Source: an uncultured Schlesneria sp. (lineage in GTDB: Bacteria; Planctomycetota; Planctomycetia; Planctomycetales; Planctomycetaceae). Taken from it: a stretch of 64,000 nucleotides of DNA. Both the position numbers and the translations under genes were made by a program. Shown piece by piece: positions 1 to 8,200 of the stretch. The notes under the pieces were generated by a model. The model saw only the letters and a program-made list of their open reading frames with translations, had not been told where the DNA came from and did not search any database. Position 1 is the first letter of the stretch. Every line of letters begins with the position of its first letter. The DNA lies in assembly GCA_903834925.1 (NCBI GenBank), contig CAILLA010000088.1:1-64000 (forward strand), written 5' to 3'.

Positions 1-101
1 GGGAAATGCTGCACGAAGAATTCCTCAAACCTCTGCCAGCAGACCCAGATCCAGTACAATTCTTCAGCAAATTGAAATCACTCTTCAACCTCTGCTTCTG
101 A
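1..101 (+). CDS. Possible 3' end of an unknown protein (partial)
   Basis: In frame 3 the window opens inside a reading frame that runs to a TGA at 99-101 and would give a 32-residue C-terminal tail ending in a Lys/Phe-rich stretch. Nothing in it is recognisable and the upstream part lies outside the window. It could be the real end of the neighbouring gene or only an open stretch beside the CorA-like remnant that follows in another frame. Confidence 0.2.
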   Translation, partial: EMLHEEFLKPLPADPDPVQFFSKLKSLFNLCF

Positions 102-261
102 AATCCGATCCCCCAACCGAGGATCGCCTAAAGTGCAGTATGGAATGAATATGCCAATTCCGGAAAATCAGTCCCCCTGGATGTATCCGATCTTCTGGAT
201 CATCTGCTTCGTGACTGTCGTGTTCATGGTAAAGATCTTCAAACGCCGAGGTTGGATGTAA
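76..261 (+). pseudogene. CorA-type Mg2+/Co2+ transporter C-terminal remnant (GMN motif)
   Basis: The frame ending in TAA at 259-261 encodes the GMN signature of CorA channels (YGMNMPIPE, codons 139-165), then one strongly hydrophobic helix and a basic tail ending KRRGWM, which is how CorA proteins end. In CorA the GMN must be preceded by a first transmembrane helix. Here the preceding codons are polar (Ser/Arg/Pro-rich) and an in-frame TGA lies at 73-75, so helix 1 and the cytoplasmic funnel are absent from this frame. The first ATG is at 145 and would give only a 38-residue single-helix peptide. I read it as the end of a deleted or frameshifted corA. A real upstream half beyond the window edge joined by a frameshift is the alternative. 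Confidence 0.5.
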
Positions 262-266
262 GCCTC

Positions 267-2132
267 CTACCGTTCCACCGTTAATGGCTTGGTGGAATCA
301 AGTAGCATGGCACAGAAGCCTGCCAGGACGAAAACTCCGCAGCAAACGGCAAAGACGGTGTTCCAATCGTTTAGCGATGGATTTTCGCCCAGCAATCCGT
401 TGTAAATCAGCGGTGCAACGGCGGCACCGAGGTTCCCCCACATGTTGCCCCAACCCAGAATCGACGCCGTGTATCGACCACCCACGTCCTGAGCGTACGA
501 CCAGATCGCTGGCGACCCAAAGTCGGTCGACATCGAAGCGATACAGAGTCCCACAATATACAACCACGGAAGCCACCAGTTCTCGGGGTTCGGTGCAAAC
601 AGAATGTTGAGCAACAGGCACATGGCATAGCCGGCGGCGGCCGTGAAGCGGGATGCGGCTAACGGAATCTGACGGCCTCGCTTTAGGCCAAATACGCGCA
701 CCGCCCAATCGGTCGCTCGTCCTCCCGCGAACAATCCAACGATGCCGATTCCGCTCGGAAACGCTGTCATGAATCCGTTCGTTACCAGTGGGACGCCGTG
801 GACTTTGTCGAGGTATCTCGGTAACGACGTGACGACGAATAACCAACCGATGTTCGTTAAAAACTGAGTCAGACTATTGCCCCATAGACTGGGGCTTGTC
901 ATGAACGCTCGAAAGGGAAATTTCGGGTTGCCCGGTTCTTTCATCTTCGCTGTACGAGTCGCTTCGTCGTCGATGAATTCGCGTTCGGCCTGATTGCACC
1001 ACGGATGTTCTGCAGGACTGTTCCGAGTCACTATTGCAAAGGCGGCTGCGACGAGCAGTCCAATAATCCCGTAAAGAATCATTGTGGGTCGCCAGCCCGG
1101 ACCATAGATTTTCCGTATTTCTTTGGGAAATATCGCCTCCATGGCCAATCGGTTCAGCCTTAACGTTTCCAGACTGGTCAACTTGGTCCCTCGTGTTCGT
1201 CGGTCCAATAAACCTTGTGCTTCGGGATTCAGGCGGATTGAAACCGCCGAAAAATTGATAAAGGCGGGGTCGGTCATGCCTACGGTCAGCGATTCCATGA
1301 TCTCGGTCAGACCATTGGAACGTGTTTCAACAACGATCTGATTTTCATAGGCGAACGGAAACCAGTCACGAAAATCGATGAACGGTCGTTTGGCTTCTTT
1401 TTCTTTTTGTAATCGAGATTCTTCTGCCAATTTTGCATCGATGACACCGGATTGAACCGCCTGCAAATCGGCGGGAGCAAGTTTTGAAAGAAAAGCGCTC
1501 ACGAACTCTTGGCGCGGCTTACCCACGTCCATTTGTTCGTCGAATCTTGCGACGAAGGCATCCGCGTTCAAAATGTCCGCAGTCTGGAGTGTCGAATCCG
1601 ATTCGACCGGGACATAAGTCAGAATCAACCAGGCCGTCAAAAGGGGAGCAAGCACGGCACCAAAGCGGCCCCCTAAACCTACGATCGAACTGGCTGTACC
1701 TCGGTTCGAAATGGGATACCATTGTCGGATCATTCCAGCGGACGTGGGATAAGCTCCGGCCTGGGTAGTCCCGCAGAACAGCCTCAGCCAAAGCACCAGC
1801 CAGACCGCATGAGCGACCCCCATCAGCCCGGTGACGATCGACCAGGCCAGGATGTAAATCGTCAGCATCATCCACCCGCCGAAACGGTCGCTGAGCCAAC
1901 CGGCGGGAACCTGGCAGATGGCGTATGACCAGAAGAACGCACTGACAAACCAGGCCATTTGAGTCTGCGACATGTGCAGATCTTCTCGAATGTATTCGGC
2001 TGCGATACCAACAGCGAATCGATCGAGATACAGCAGAACCGACATCAACGTCAGCACAAATAGCACGGCATGCCGCACCAGGGTGGCCGAACCCGGGTTG
2101 TTGTACTTCGTCAGAAACGCCTCGTCATTCAT
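267..2132 (-). CDS. MFS transporter (anion:cation symporter type) with large inserted periplasmic domain
   Basis: This is a 621-residue major facilitator protein, probably taking up an organic anion or sugar acid by cation symport at the inner membrane. Helices 1-5 lie in roughly residues 20-176, with the MFS loop motif (GWLSDRFGG) after helix 2. The C-terminal half starts at GWRPTMILYG near residue 349 and carries the usual NSPAEHPWCNQAER segment after helix 6. Ordinary members have about 430 residues. The extra length is a soluble, charged stretch of about 170 residues between helices 5 and 6, which by topology faces the periplasm. No partner gene is adjacent, so the substrate cannot be named. 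The family call is firm; the start at the first ATG is plausible because the hydrophobic helix begins about 20 residues later. Confidence 0.88.
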   Translation of the reverse strand: MNDEAFLTKYNNPGSATLVRHAVLFVLTLMSVLLYLDRFAVGIAAEYIREDLHMSQTQMAWFVSAFFWSYAICQVPAGWLSDRFGGWMMLTIYILAWSIVTGLMGVAHAVWLVLWLRLFCGTTQAGAYPTSAGMIRQWYPISNRGTASSIVGLGGRFGAVLAPLLTAWLILTYVPVESDSTLQTADILNADAFVARFDEQMDVGKPRQEFVSAFLSKLAPADLQAVQSGVIDAKLAEESRLQKEKEAKRPFIDFRDWFPFAYENQIVVETRSNGLTEIMESLTVGMTDPAFINFSAVSIRLNPEAQGLLDRRTRGTKLTSLETLRLNRLAMEAIFPKEIRKIYGPGWRPTMILYGIIGLLVAAAFAIVTRNSPAEHPWCNQAEREFIDDEATRTAKMKEPGNPKFPFRAFMTSPSLWGNSLTQFLTNIGWLFVVTSLPRYLDKVHGVPLVTNGFMTAFPSGIGIVGLFAGGRATDWAVRVFGLKRGRQIPLAASRFTAAAGYAMCLLLNILFAPNPENWWLPWLYIVGLCIASMSTDFGSPAIWSYAQDVGGRYTASILGWGNMWGNLGAAVAPLIYNGLLGENPSLNDWNTVFAVCCGVFVLAGFCAMLLDSTKPLTVER

Positions 2133-2704
2133 ACGGATCTCCCGTTGCCGAATTTCAATCGCGCGCAGCGGTCACGGTATGCCTCTGGAACAGAGGCGTC
2201 AATCAACAAACCCGAAGCCGATCTCCTTTCATTATTTCCTTCTAAAGCGTTAGGCACTCTTTCTTGAGATTTCTGTGCGAACTTTTTTTGTGGTAGTGCG
2301 TCTCATTGGCAGCGCTGGTGACGTTGATGGTCATTGGTCGCAAGTTTCAGGAAGTTGCAAAAAAGGTCTTGTCAATCATGACGGTGTTACCGCTGATGTC
2401 CGAGCGTAGAGAGAGCGATACGCAGCGGTTCGCCAAACCGGCGAACCACTTGACTGCACAGCCTTTGTGTCCCCAGATCCCGCAACAGTTTGCTGGACAG
2501 TTTTCAGAGATCCAGGCATTGTGTCTGCTGAAGGCAGGGAAACTCGGTTTGCATTGCGTCAAGTCCCCGTATCCCCTGCGCTCGTGACATCGGCCTTAAG
2601 TTCGAATAAGCCTGGTGTCATAAGAATGACACTGGGCTTATTTTTTGGCGAGCCGAAACGGAAGACACTCTATTGAATAATGAATTGGACCGTGGAACTC
2701 GATT
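2133..2704. other. Intergenic stretch with a terminated + strand transcript of unknown kind
   Basis: No convincing protein gene is present. The stretch has a perfect 8-bp hairpin with a 5-nt loop at 2427-2447 and a strong rho-independent terminator at 2607-2646, both readable on the + strand. The 93-codon frame at 2306-2587 lacks a ribosome site and resembles nothing. A small non-coding RNA ending at the terminator is the simplest reading. The promoter of the MFS gene should lie near 2140-2250 on the - strand. Confidence 0.4.
2607..2646 (+). terminator. Rho-independent terminator
   Basis: A 14-nt arm (AAGCCTGGTGTCAT) pairs with a nearly complementary arm across a 4-nt loop and is followed by a run of six T at 2641-2646. 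No T run lies on the other side, so it works on the + strand and must end a transcript that starts upstream, in a stretch with no obvious gene. Confidence 0.75.
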
Positions 2705-2776
2705 GACGCTGAAGTCATGTGGCGTGGCGGCGGCCTGCAAAACCGCATCCGGTGGGTTCGATTCCCACCAGCGTCT
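2705..2776 (+). tRNA. tRNA-Cys (GCA)
   Basis: The acceptor arms GACGCTG and CAGCGTC pair perfectly over 7 bp, the T arm GTGGG-TTCGATT-CCCAC is perfect, the D stem GTCA/TGGC pairs with one G-U, and the anticodon loop CTGCAAA gives anticodon GCA. Two positions are odd: position 8 is A rather than the nearly universal U, and pair 31-39 is C-A. No CCA is encoded. It is probably a working gene that has drifted. The similar anomalies in the next tRNA-like gene make decay a possibility. Confidence 0.85.
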
Positions 2777-2881
2777 CTTTGTATGTGAGCATTGATGTTG
2801 TCTGTCCAGCGGCGGATCGGATCACTCGAAAGGGTTTTGGCCCGGCTGTTCCGAACATGGATTATGACCAGCAATATCAGT

Positions 2882-2960
2882 GTCAGGTTAGCTCAGAGGT
2901 AGAGCACCAGACCGTGAATCTGGCAGTGACGGGTTCGAATCCCGTACCAAATCGGCTGAC
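2882..2960 (+). tRNA. tRNA-His-like gene (GTG) with broken acceptor stem
   Basis: The D arm (GCTC-AGAGGTA-GAGC), anticodon stem (CCAGA/TCTGG) and T arm (ACGGG-TTCGAAT-CCCGT) are perfect and the anticodon is GTG. In the normal register the acceptor 5' arm GTCAGGT faces ACCAAAT, with two mismatches and a G-U. If 8 nt (2949-2956) are skipped, it faces ACC plus TGAC and all 7 pairs form. The base before the anticodon is C33 instead of the nearly universal U33. No G-1 or CCA is encoded. A tRNA pseudogene, a tRNA-like regulatory RNA, or a His tRNA needing unusual processing all fit. Whether the genome has another tRNA-His decides this. Confidence 0.55.
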
Positions 2961-3357
2961 ACCCGAAAAAACGAACGGGTAGGTTGAAAGACCTGCTCAA
3001 CCAAGGCCCAAGGGAGGTGAATGATTGCAGGATCAGCCAGGATCAGGGTTCGCCCTGTTTATGGCAGCATTGAAAAACGCCATGCAGGACCCGGATTCCG
3101 TCGTGGGGCTTGTTCGGCAACGGTGCATGTCAGGGTTAGCTGACGAATCGTAAGGTTCGCCTTACGGTGAAGGATTTCTCCCCAGGCATCGACGCCCATC
3201 AAGACCATGACGAAAAGGTCTCTCCGTGTTTTTTTACGTGTGATCCACCAATATTTCACCTTCTGCGGGTTTCTTTGCTTTCTCGAAATGAAAACGATTG
3301 TTTCCCCCTGACCATTAAGGCTGTTTTTTGCTTGATCCTCCAGAAAGGAGGTGGTCC
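2961..3357 (+). ncRNA. Candidate structured leader RNA upstream of the slipin gene
   Basis: Between the tRNA-like gene and the slipin start there is no protein gene but an unusual density of exact hairpins on the + strand. An outer pair GGGAG (3012-3016)/CTCCC (3179-3183) encloses CAGGG-TTCG-CCCTG (3044-3057), ATGGC/GCCAT (3061-3083), GTCAG/CTGAC (3129-3144) and CGTAAGG-TTCG-CCTTACG (3149-3166). Two of these carry the extra-stable UUCG tetraloop. A weak hairpin AGACC/GGTCT (3202-3221) followed 7 nt later by seven T (3229-3235) could act as a terminator before the gene. The layout, a folded domain then a terminator-like element then a gene, is that of a cis-acting regulator. It matches no RNA class I know, and a separate trans-acting RNA is equally possible. 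Confidence 0.4.
3337..3351 (+). promoter_or_regulatory. Ribosome binding site inside a small hairpin
   Basis: The slipin gene has an ideal Shine-Dalgarno GGAGG (3347-3351) six bases before its ATG at 3358. The same bases are mirrored by CCTCC at 3337-3341 across a 5-nt loop, so the site can be hidden in a 5-bp hairpin. This decides the start codon and could make translation conditional. Confidence 0.55.
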
Positions 3358-4464
3358 ATGCTGCTGTTGAAGCGTTACAAGATTCGTTCGTATGAAATGG
3401 GTTTGCTGTTCCGGGACGGTGAATTTCAAGGCATGATTGCAGCAGGTACTCACTGGTACTTTGACCCGCTGGGCAAGGTTCGTGTCGATGTCGTATCGCA
3501 GCGTGAGCCCTTGCTGGTTCATGAGCAACTCGACTTGATCATCAAGTCGGGTGCGCTGGCCGAACGCGCCATCGTGCTGGATCTGAAAGACAACGAACGA
3601 GCCCTGGTCTGGATTGAGAACCGATTCAGTCATGTCTTACCTGCTGGTCAATACGCCTACTGGACGGGCCAGAAGCAGGTCCGGGTGGAGATCGTCGATA
3701 TCCGATCGGTCCGTTTCGAGCACGAACAATTCAAGACGATTGTCCGCTCGACCCTGGCCAGTCGTGTGCTTGATGTCTGTTCGGTCCAGCGTGATCACGT
3801 TGGTGTCCTGTTCATTGATGGTCGGTATATCGACTCGTTGGCTTCGGGAGAATATGCCTTCTGGAAGGGTACCGCCGACACCAAGGTCGTTGAAGTCGAC
3901 TTGCGTGAAACAATCGTCGACGTCGGGGGGCAGGAGATCATGACCGCCGATAAGGTCACACTTCGTCTCAACGCCGTCGTGACTTACAAGGTTGTTGATG
4001 CTCGTAAGGCGGTCAGCCAGACCGACGACGTGCGTCAGGCCCTGTACCGCGATACTCAACTCGTACTGCGCGGCGTGGTGGGAACTCGGGAACTGGATGC
4101 CTTTCTGTCGGACAAAGATTCCGTCGCGAAAGAGATTGAAGAGAATGTCCGACGTCGCGCTGGTGAATTGGGTCTCGACATCGCCTCGGTCGGTATCCGT
4201 GACGTGATCCTGCCGGGTGAAATGAAGGATCTGATGAATAAAGTGACGGAAGCTCGCAAGGCCGCCGAGGCCAACTTGATCGTGCGACGTGAAGAGACGG
4301 CAGCGATCCGCAGCCAGGCCAATACGGCCAAACTGTTGGCAGACAGCCCAACCCTGATGCGCTTGAGAGAACTGGAAGTTCTGGAAAAGATCGCCTCTGC
4401 CGGCAAACTCAATATCGTCCTTGGCGATAAAGGACTGGCGGATAAAGTCGTTAACCTGCTTTAA
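3358..4464 (+). CDS. Slipin / SPFH domain protein with three N-terminal repeat units
   Basis: The 368-residue protein belongs to the stomatin/prohibitin (SPFH) superfamily, whose members assemble into membrane-associated scaffolds. The SPFH core is seen from about residue 185 (VVEVDLRETIVDVGGQEIMTADKVTL) to 310, followed by a helical, Ala/Glu/Arg-rich tail. Unlike classical slipins it has no N-terminal transmembrane hairpin. Instead the first 185 residues hold three related beta-rich units beginning near residues 14, 82 and 148, each with a pattern like F-x-DG-x(F/Y)...G-x-(H/Y)-x-(F/Y)-(W/F). The start at ATG 3358 is set by GGAGG six bases upstream, although the frame stays open further 5'. 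It is followed by a terminator. No partner NfeD-type protease gene is adjacent. Confidence 0.85.
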   Translation: MLLLKRYKIRSYEMGLLFRDGEFQGMIAAGTHWYFDPLGKVRVDVVSQREPLLVHEQLDLIIKSGALAERAIVLDLKDNERALVWIENRFSHVLPAGQYAYWTGQKQVRVEIVDIRSVRFEHEQFKTIVRSTLASRVLDVCSVQRDHVGVLFIDGRYIDSLASGEYAFWKGTADTKVVEVDLRETIVDVGGQEIMTADKVTLRLNAVVTYKVVDARKAVSQTDDVRQALYRDTQLVLRGVVGTRELDAFLSDKDSVAKEIEENVRRRAGELGLDIASVGIRDVILPGEMKDLMNKVTEARKAAEANLIVRREETAAIRSQANTAKLLADSPTLMRLRELEVLEKIASAGKLNIVLGDKGLADKVVNLL

Positions 4465-4498
4465 TGCTTTTTCATTCCACTGACACGATCAATACGAT

Positions 4499-4529
4499 CC
4501 CCGAGGGTCAGCTGTGCTGAACCTCGGGG
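4499..4529. terminator. Hairpin terminator between convergent genes
   Basis: Arms CCCCGAGGGTCAGC and GCTGAACCTCGGGG pair at 13 of 14 positions around a 3-nt loop. It lies between the slipin gene (+) and the YezD-like gene (-), so it can end transcription from both sides, although T runs are short. Confidence 0.6.
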
Positions 4530-4538
4530 AATCGGCGT

Positions 4539-4730
4539 TTAATGCGTTGTTTTATCGAAGGGGGACCGACGACGGTCGATTCGTTCAATCTGGACAACAT
4601 TGCCATCCTGTATGGTGATTGTCACTTGACCAAAACGCAATCCAATTAGTGCCTTGTTGATTTCATCGAGCAGCTGCTTGCTGATACGTGATTGAGATTG
4701 CTCAGTTGGATTTTGGGCCCCGAAAGTCAT
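4539..4730 (-). CDS. YezD-like small protein (DUF2292)
   Basis: This 63-residue protein has the DUF2292/YezD core: after an amphipathic N-terminal helix (ISKQLLDEINKALIGL) comes RFGQVTITIQDGNVVQIERIDRRR, the family's hallmark strand pair. In Firmicutes yezD-type genes sit near sulfur-assimilation genes and their biochemical role is not known. No sulfur gene is near here. The start is backed by AAGGAG seven bases upstream on the - strand. It is convergent with the slipin gene across a hairpin terminator. Confidence 0.85.
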   Translation of the reverse strand: MTFGAQNPTEQSQSRISKQLLDEINKALIGLRFGQVTITIQDGNVVQIERIDRRRSPFDKTTH

Positions 4731-5254
4731 GCCTTAGGTCTCCTTTTCGTGCGCTAGTGCGGTTGCCACTTTCGACATTCAACTTCTTCCAGCGTAGTAA
4801 CCAAAGGGCACTCACAATGACGACGCAGGCAGAATAATATACACGACTTTAGTGGTGATTTCAATATCCGTCTTTGGGTTCGGAATTGATTTTTTCGAGA
4901 CATTGAAAACACACACTGATTAAGTCGTGCTTATTTGGCTTTGAAATTGGGCTTGATCTGTGGGCGCAAGCAGAAAGTCTCAACAGAAGCACAGCGTTTG
5001 CCGGTCGAATTGTTATCAACCCGCCTTGCCCCTCCGACCCTGAGGCTGTAGTCTGCAAAGCTTGACGTCATTTGAAATGAGTTGACTTCAGGATTCGTGG
5101 TGGGACCGAAGTCCATTCGCTCAAAGTGGTTAATGATCCAAGCTAAGCGGGGAACTGAAGCCTGCGAAGGTTTCAAGCTTTTTTGTGCACTTCGACGTAG
5201 TCTGCGGAAACGAGCAATCGTCATGAGGGCTGATTCATCGCCGCGAGAGGAAAC
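4731..5254. other. Intergenic, no gene seen
   Basis: About 520 bases between two divergent genes. The short frames on either strand lack ribosome sites and family resemblance. It should hold the promoters of the YezD-like gene (-) and of the large membrane protein (+); I could not identify convincing promoter boxes or repeats. Confidence 0.5.
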
Positions 5255-8200
5255 ATGTCTGCCCAGTTAGATTCCCCGCCAATTCCTGCATCCTTACGGA
5301 TGGCGAATGATGTTGAGCAACGCCTGCGCGAGCAGCAGGTCGGAATCTATTTTGTGATGCCTCGTGTTGTCCGTCGGGTACTGCAAAATGAATTAGATAT
5401 CGCCAGTCCGCTACAACAACCACCGCACCGCAAGTGTTGCGTGGTTCAGCGTGACCGCCTGCTTTGGCTTGTCGCTCGGGACGAGCTTGGTGTCGATGAC
5501 CATATCGAATTGCCGGAACAGATCATTTTGATTGCTCAGCCGGAAGAACATCAGCTCGAAACGATGACGCGTGAAGAATTGCAGCGGCATTACTGGCGAC
5601 TGATGTTCCACGCTCGAATCGACTACGAAATGCTGAATCGGACCAGTCGAGCCCAGATGTCAACGTCCGAGTTGCGGTCCCGGATCGATCGAATCGGTCA
5701 GTCATCATTTGACGAAATCCGTACGGTTCTGCGATCTGAACAGATGCTGATGCGGCCCGACGATGATCGGAATGTCTACGCGGAATTTGTGGCCGTCTAT
5801 CAGGAATTACATGCCTTCGCACCGCAACTCGTTCCGCTCTATTTTCCAAGCTTGCCCGCCCCTGAAATTGTTCTTGATACGATTGGCCCTGAGTGTAACG
5901 CGAAAATTCTGCTCGAAGAAACGCGTCCTACCGATCTGCCGCGTGACATCCCGGCAAATATGGAAGCGCGGGATTTTTCAGCGAATATCAACCCGAACGT
6001 CCCGAAAATCGAAGTCGCCCCACGTCGGTCGGCGCGACAATACGCCAATCTTGTTCGGGCAGCCGGAAAGTTCAGCGATCAACAGAACAATGTCCGTGCG
6101 GCGATCGTTCGGCAAATGGCACTTGGGATTTCTCCCGAAGAGTCAATTGATTCGGCGAAACAATTTTTAAAGGAAGAAGTTCAAAAACTGGCGATTCGAC
6201 TTCAGTCGGCCTTGGAAATGACTGAAGCAACAACGCGTTCCTGGTGCGAGATGTGCGAAAAATTGCTGCCCAGCGCGTTGCGAGGGTTTTGGAATGCGAA
6301 CGCACGTTTGCTGTACGACCTCCAAACCGTCTGCTTCGATCATGAACAAGAGATTTACAAAGTCGATTTGCTGGGGTGGCTCGTCAGTCGCGGCAAGTCT
6401 CCATTAAAACGGCCGCTACCAAAACATCGGGTTGTCTTGATGGCGAAACATCTCAGGCGAGCGGCGTTGCGTGCGCCGAATGTTGAGATCGATGCCGAAG
6501 GGCGTCGCGAATTGAGCCGACTATTGCATGACGCAGCCGACTCGGCCGAACATATTTTGCGAGTAAGTCTTGCGCCAACAATTGACCGTGCTCTCCTTGA
6601 CGCGGGGTTCGTTCCATCCAGTGTTGTCGAACGAGTCGCACTGAAAAAGATGGTTCACGAATTGTCTGACGGGGTCGTCGAGCGAGGATTCATTACACTC
6701 GGCGGTCTCCGCGACGTCATTTCACGTAACCAACTCAAGATGCCCGATCTTAATGATGCGGCGGAATTTTTTACGGGAGACCCTTTATTACGGGCGGACA
6801 AGTTGATGTCCGTATCTCTCGATGGCGTTTATCAGCGTGGTCCATTTTATCTTCGCTGGTTACAAAAGCTGAATTCCCTCGCGTATGGAATCCCGTGGGG
6901 CCGTTTATTGACGCTGTACGTCGCTTTGCCATTTGGTCTTTCCTTTCTGTTGCTGATGTCGATCGAAGAAATCGGGCATCTGTTGATTGGCCATTCACCC
7001 GCTGCCCATGTAATGAGTGCCGTGGTGACGCCTGAGGTGGTCGAGGATAATATGGGTTCTGCCGAGGCTTTAGTGGCAGAGGAAATCATCAGTCATGCGC
7101 CCCCCCCTGCGCACGTTCCTCATGTCAATCTGGTCTATAGCACCGATCGGATGCTATTACTTGGTTGCGTCATCTTTGCATTGATCCATTTTCCCATATT
7201 TCGCCAATGGGTCATCTGGTTTTTAAAAACAACCTGGTACTTTTTGAAAATCGTATTGATTGTGATCCCGCGAGCGATCTTGCGTTGGCGCTGGGTCGAT
7301 TGGCTATTGAAGAGTTTTCCAATGATGCTCTTCAGACGTTTCCTTCTTGCGCCTCTGTTAGCAACGACGGTTTTCTGGAAGCTTCTTCCAATCCTCGGGG
7401 TCTACGGCAATCTGAATTCCTGGTGGGGAATTGCCATTTTTCTCGCGTCATTCATGATGTTGAATTCTCGCGTCGGGCGAGACACAGAAGAACTTGCCCG
7501 CGAATTTTTCAGTCGAGCTTGGTATCGCATTCGAGTCCATCTCGTCATGGGTCTGTTTACATTGATCATCGATGTTTTTCGGGCCTTCATGGACGGACTG
7601 GAGCGGGTGCTTTATGCCGTCGACGAATGGCTGCGATTTCGAAGTGGCGAGTCCAATCTGACGCTGGGCATTAAAGCGGTCGTTGGGATCGTGTGGGCTT
7701 TTGTCCACGGGGTGATTCGGTTCTGTGTGACGTTGCTGATTGAACCACAGCTCAATCCGATCAAGCACTTTCCCGTCGTGACCGTTTCACACAAGATCCT
7801 GTTCGCCACGTTTTATCTCCCTCTCAGCTATAATCTCGAAAAATTTTTCCACCTGAGAACGGCCGAGGCCTACACCAGCGCTACGCTGATCCTGATGTGT
7901 ATTCCCGGCGTTTTTGGTTTTCTTGCCTGGGAGTTAAAAGAGAACTGGAGACTCTATAAGGCCAATCGTTCGCCCAATCTGAATCCGGTACAGATTGGCG
8001 ATCACGGCGAAACTTTACTGCGTTTACTGTGCCCAGGCTTTCATTCCGGGACAATTCCCAGACTGTTTGCCAAGCAGCGCCGCGCTGCACGTCGAGACGT
8101 CACGGCGCTAACAACGAACAAACAGGCTCGTTTTGCCGAACGGCTTCATCACGAATCAAAGGCGCTGCAACACTTCATCGAACGAGAGCTGATCGCATTG

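Noticed and set aside
2306-2587. 93-codon + strand frame ending just before a terminator
   Set aside because: No ribosome site, no family resemblance and atypical composition; a non-coding transcript explains the terminator equally well.
3020-3141. 40-codon frame starting ATG 3020-3022 just after GGGAGGTGA
   Set aside because: The Shine-Dalgarno is only three bases from the ATG, the peptide resembles nothing, and the stretch is better explained as folded RNA.
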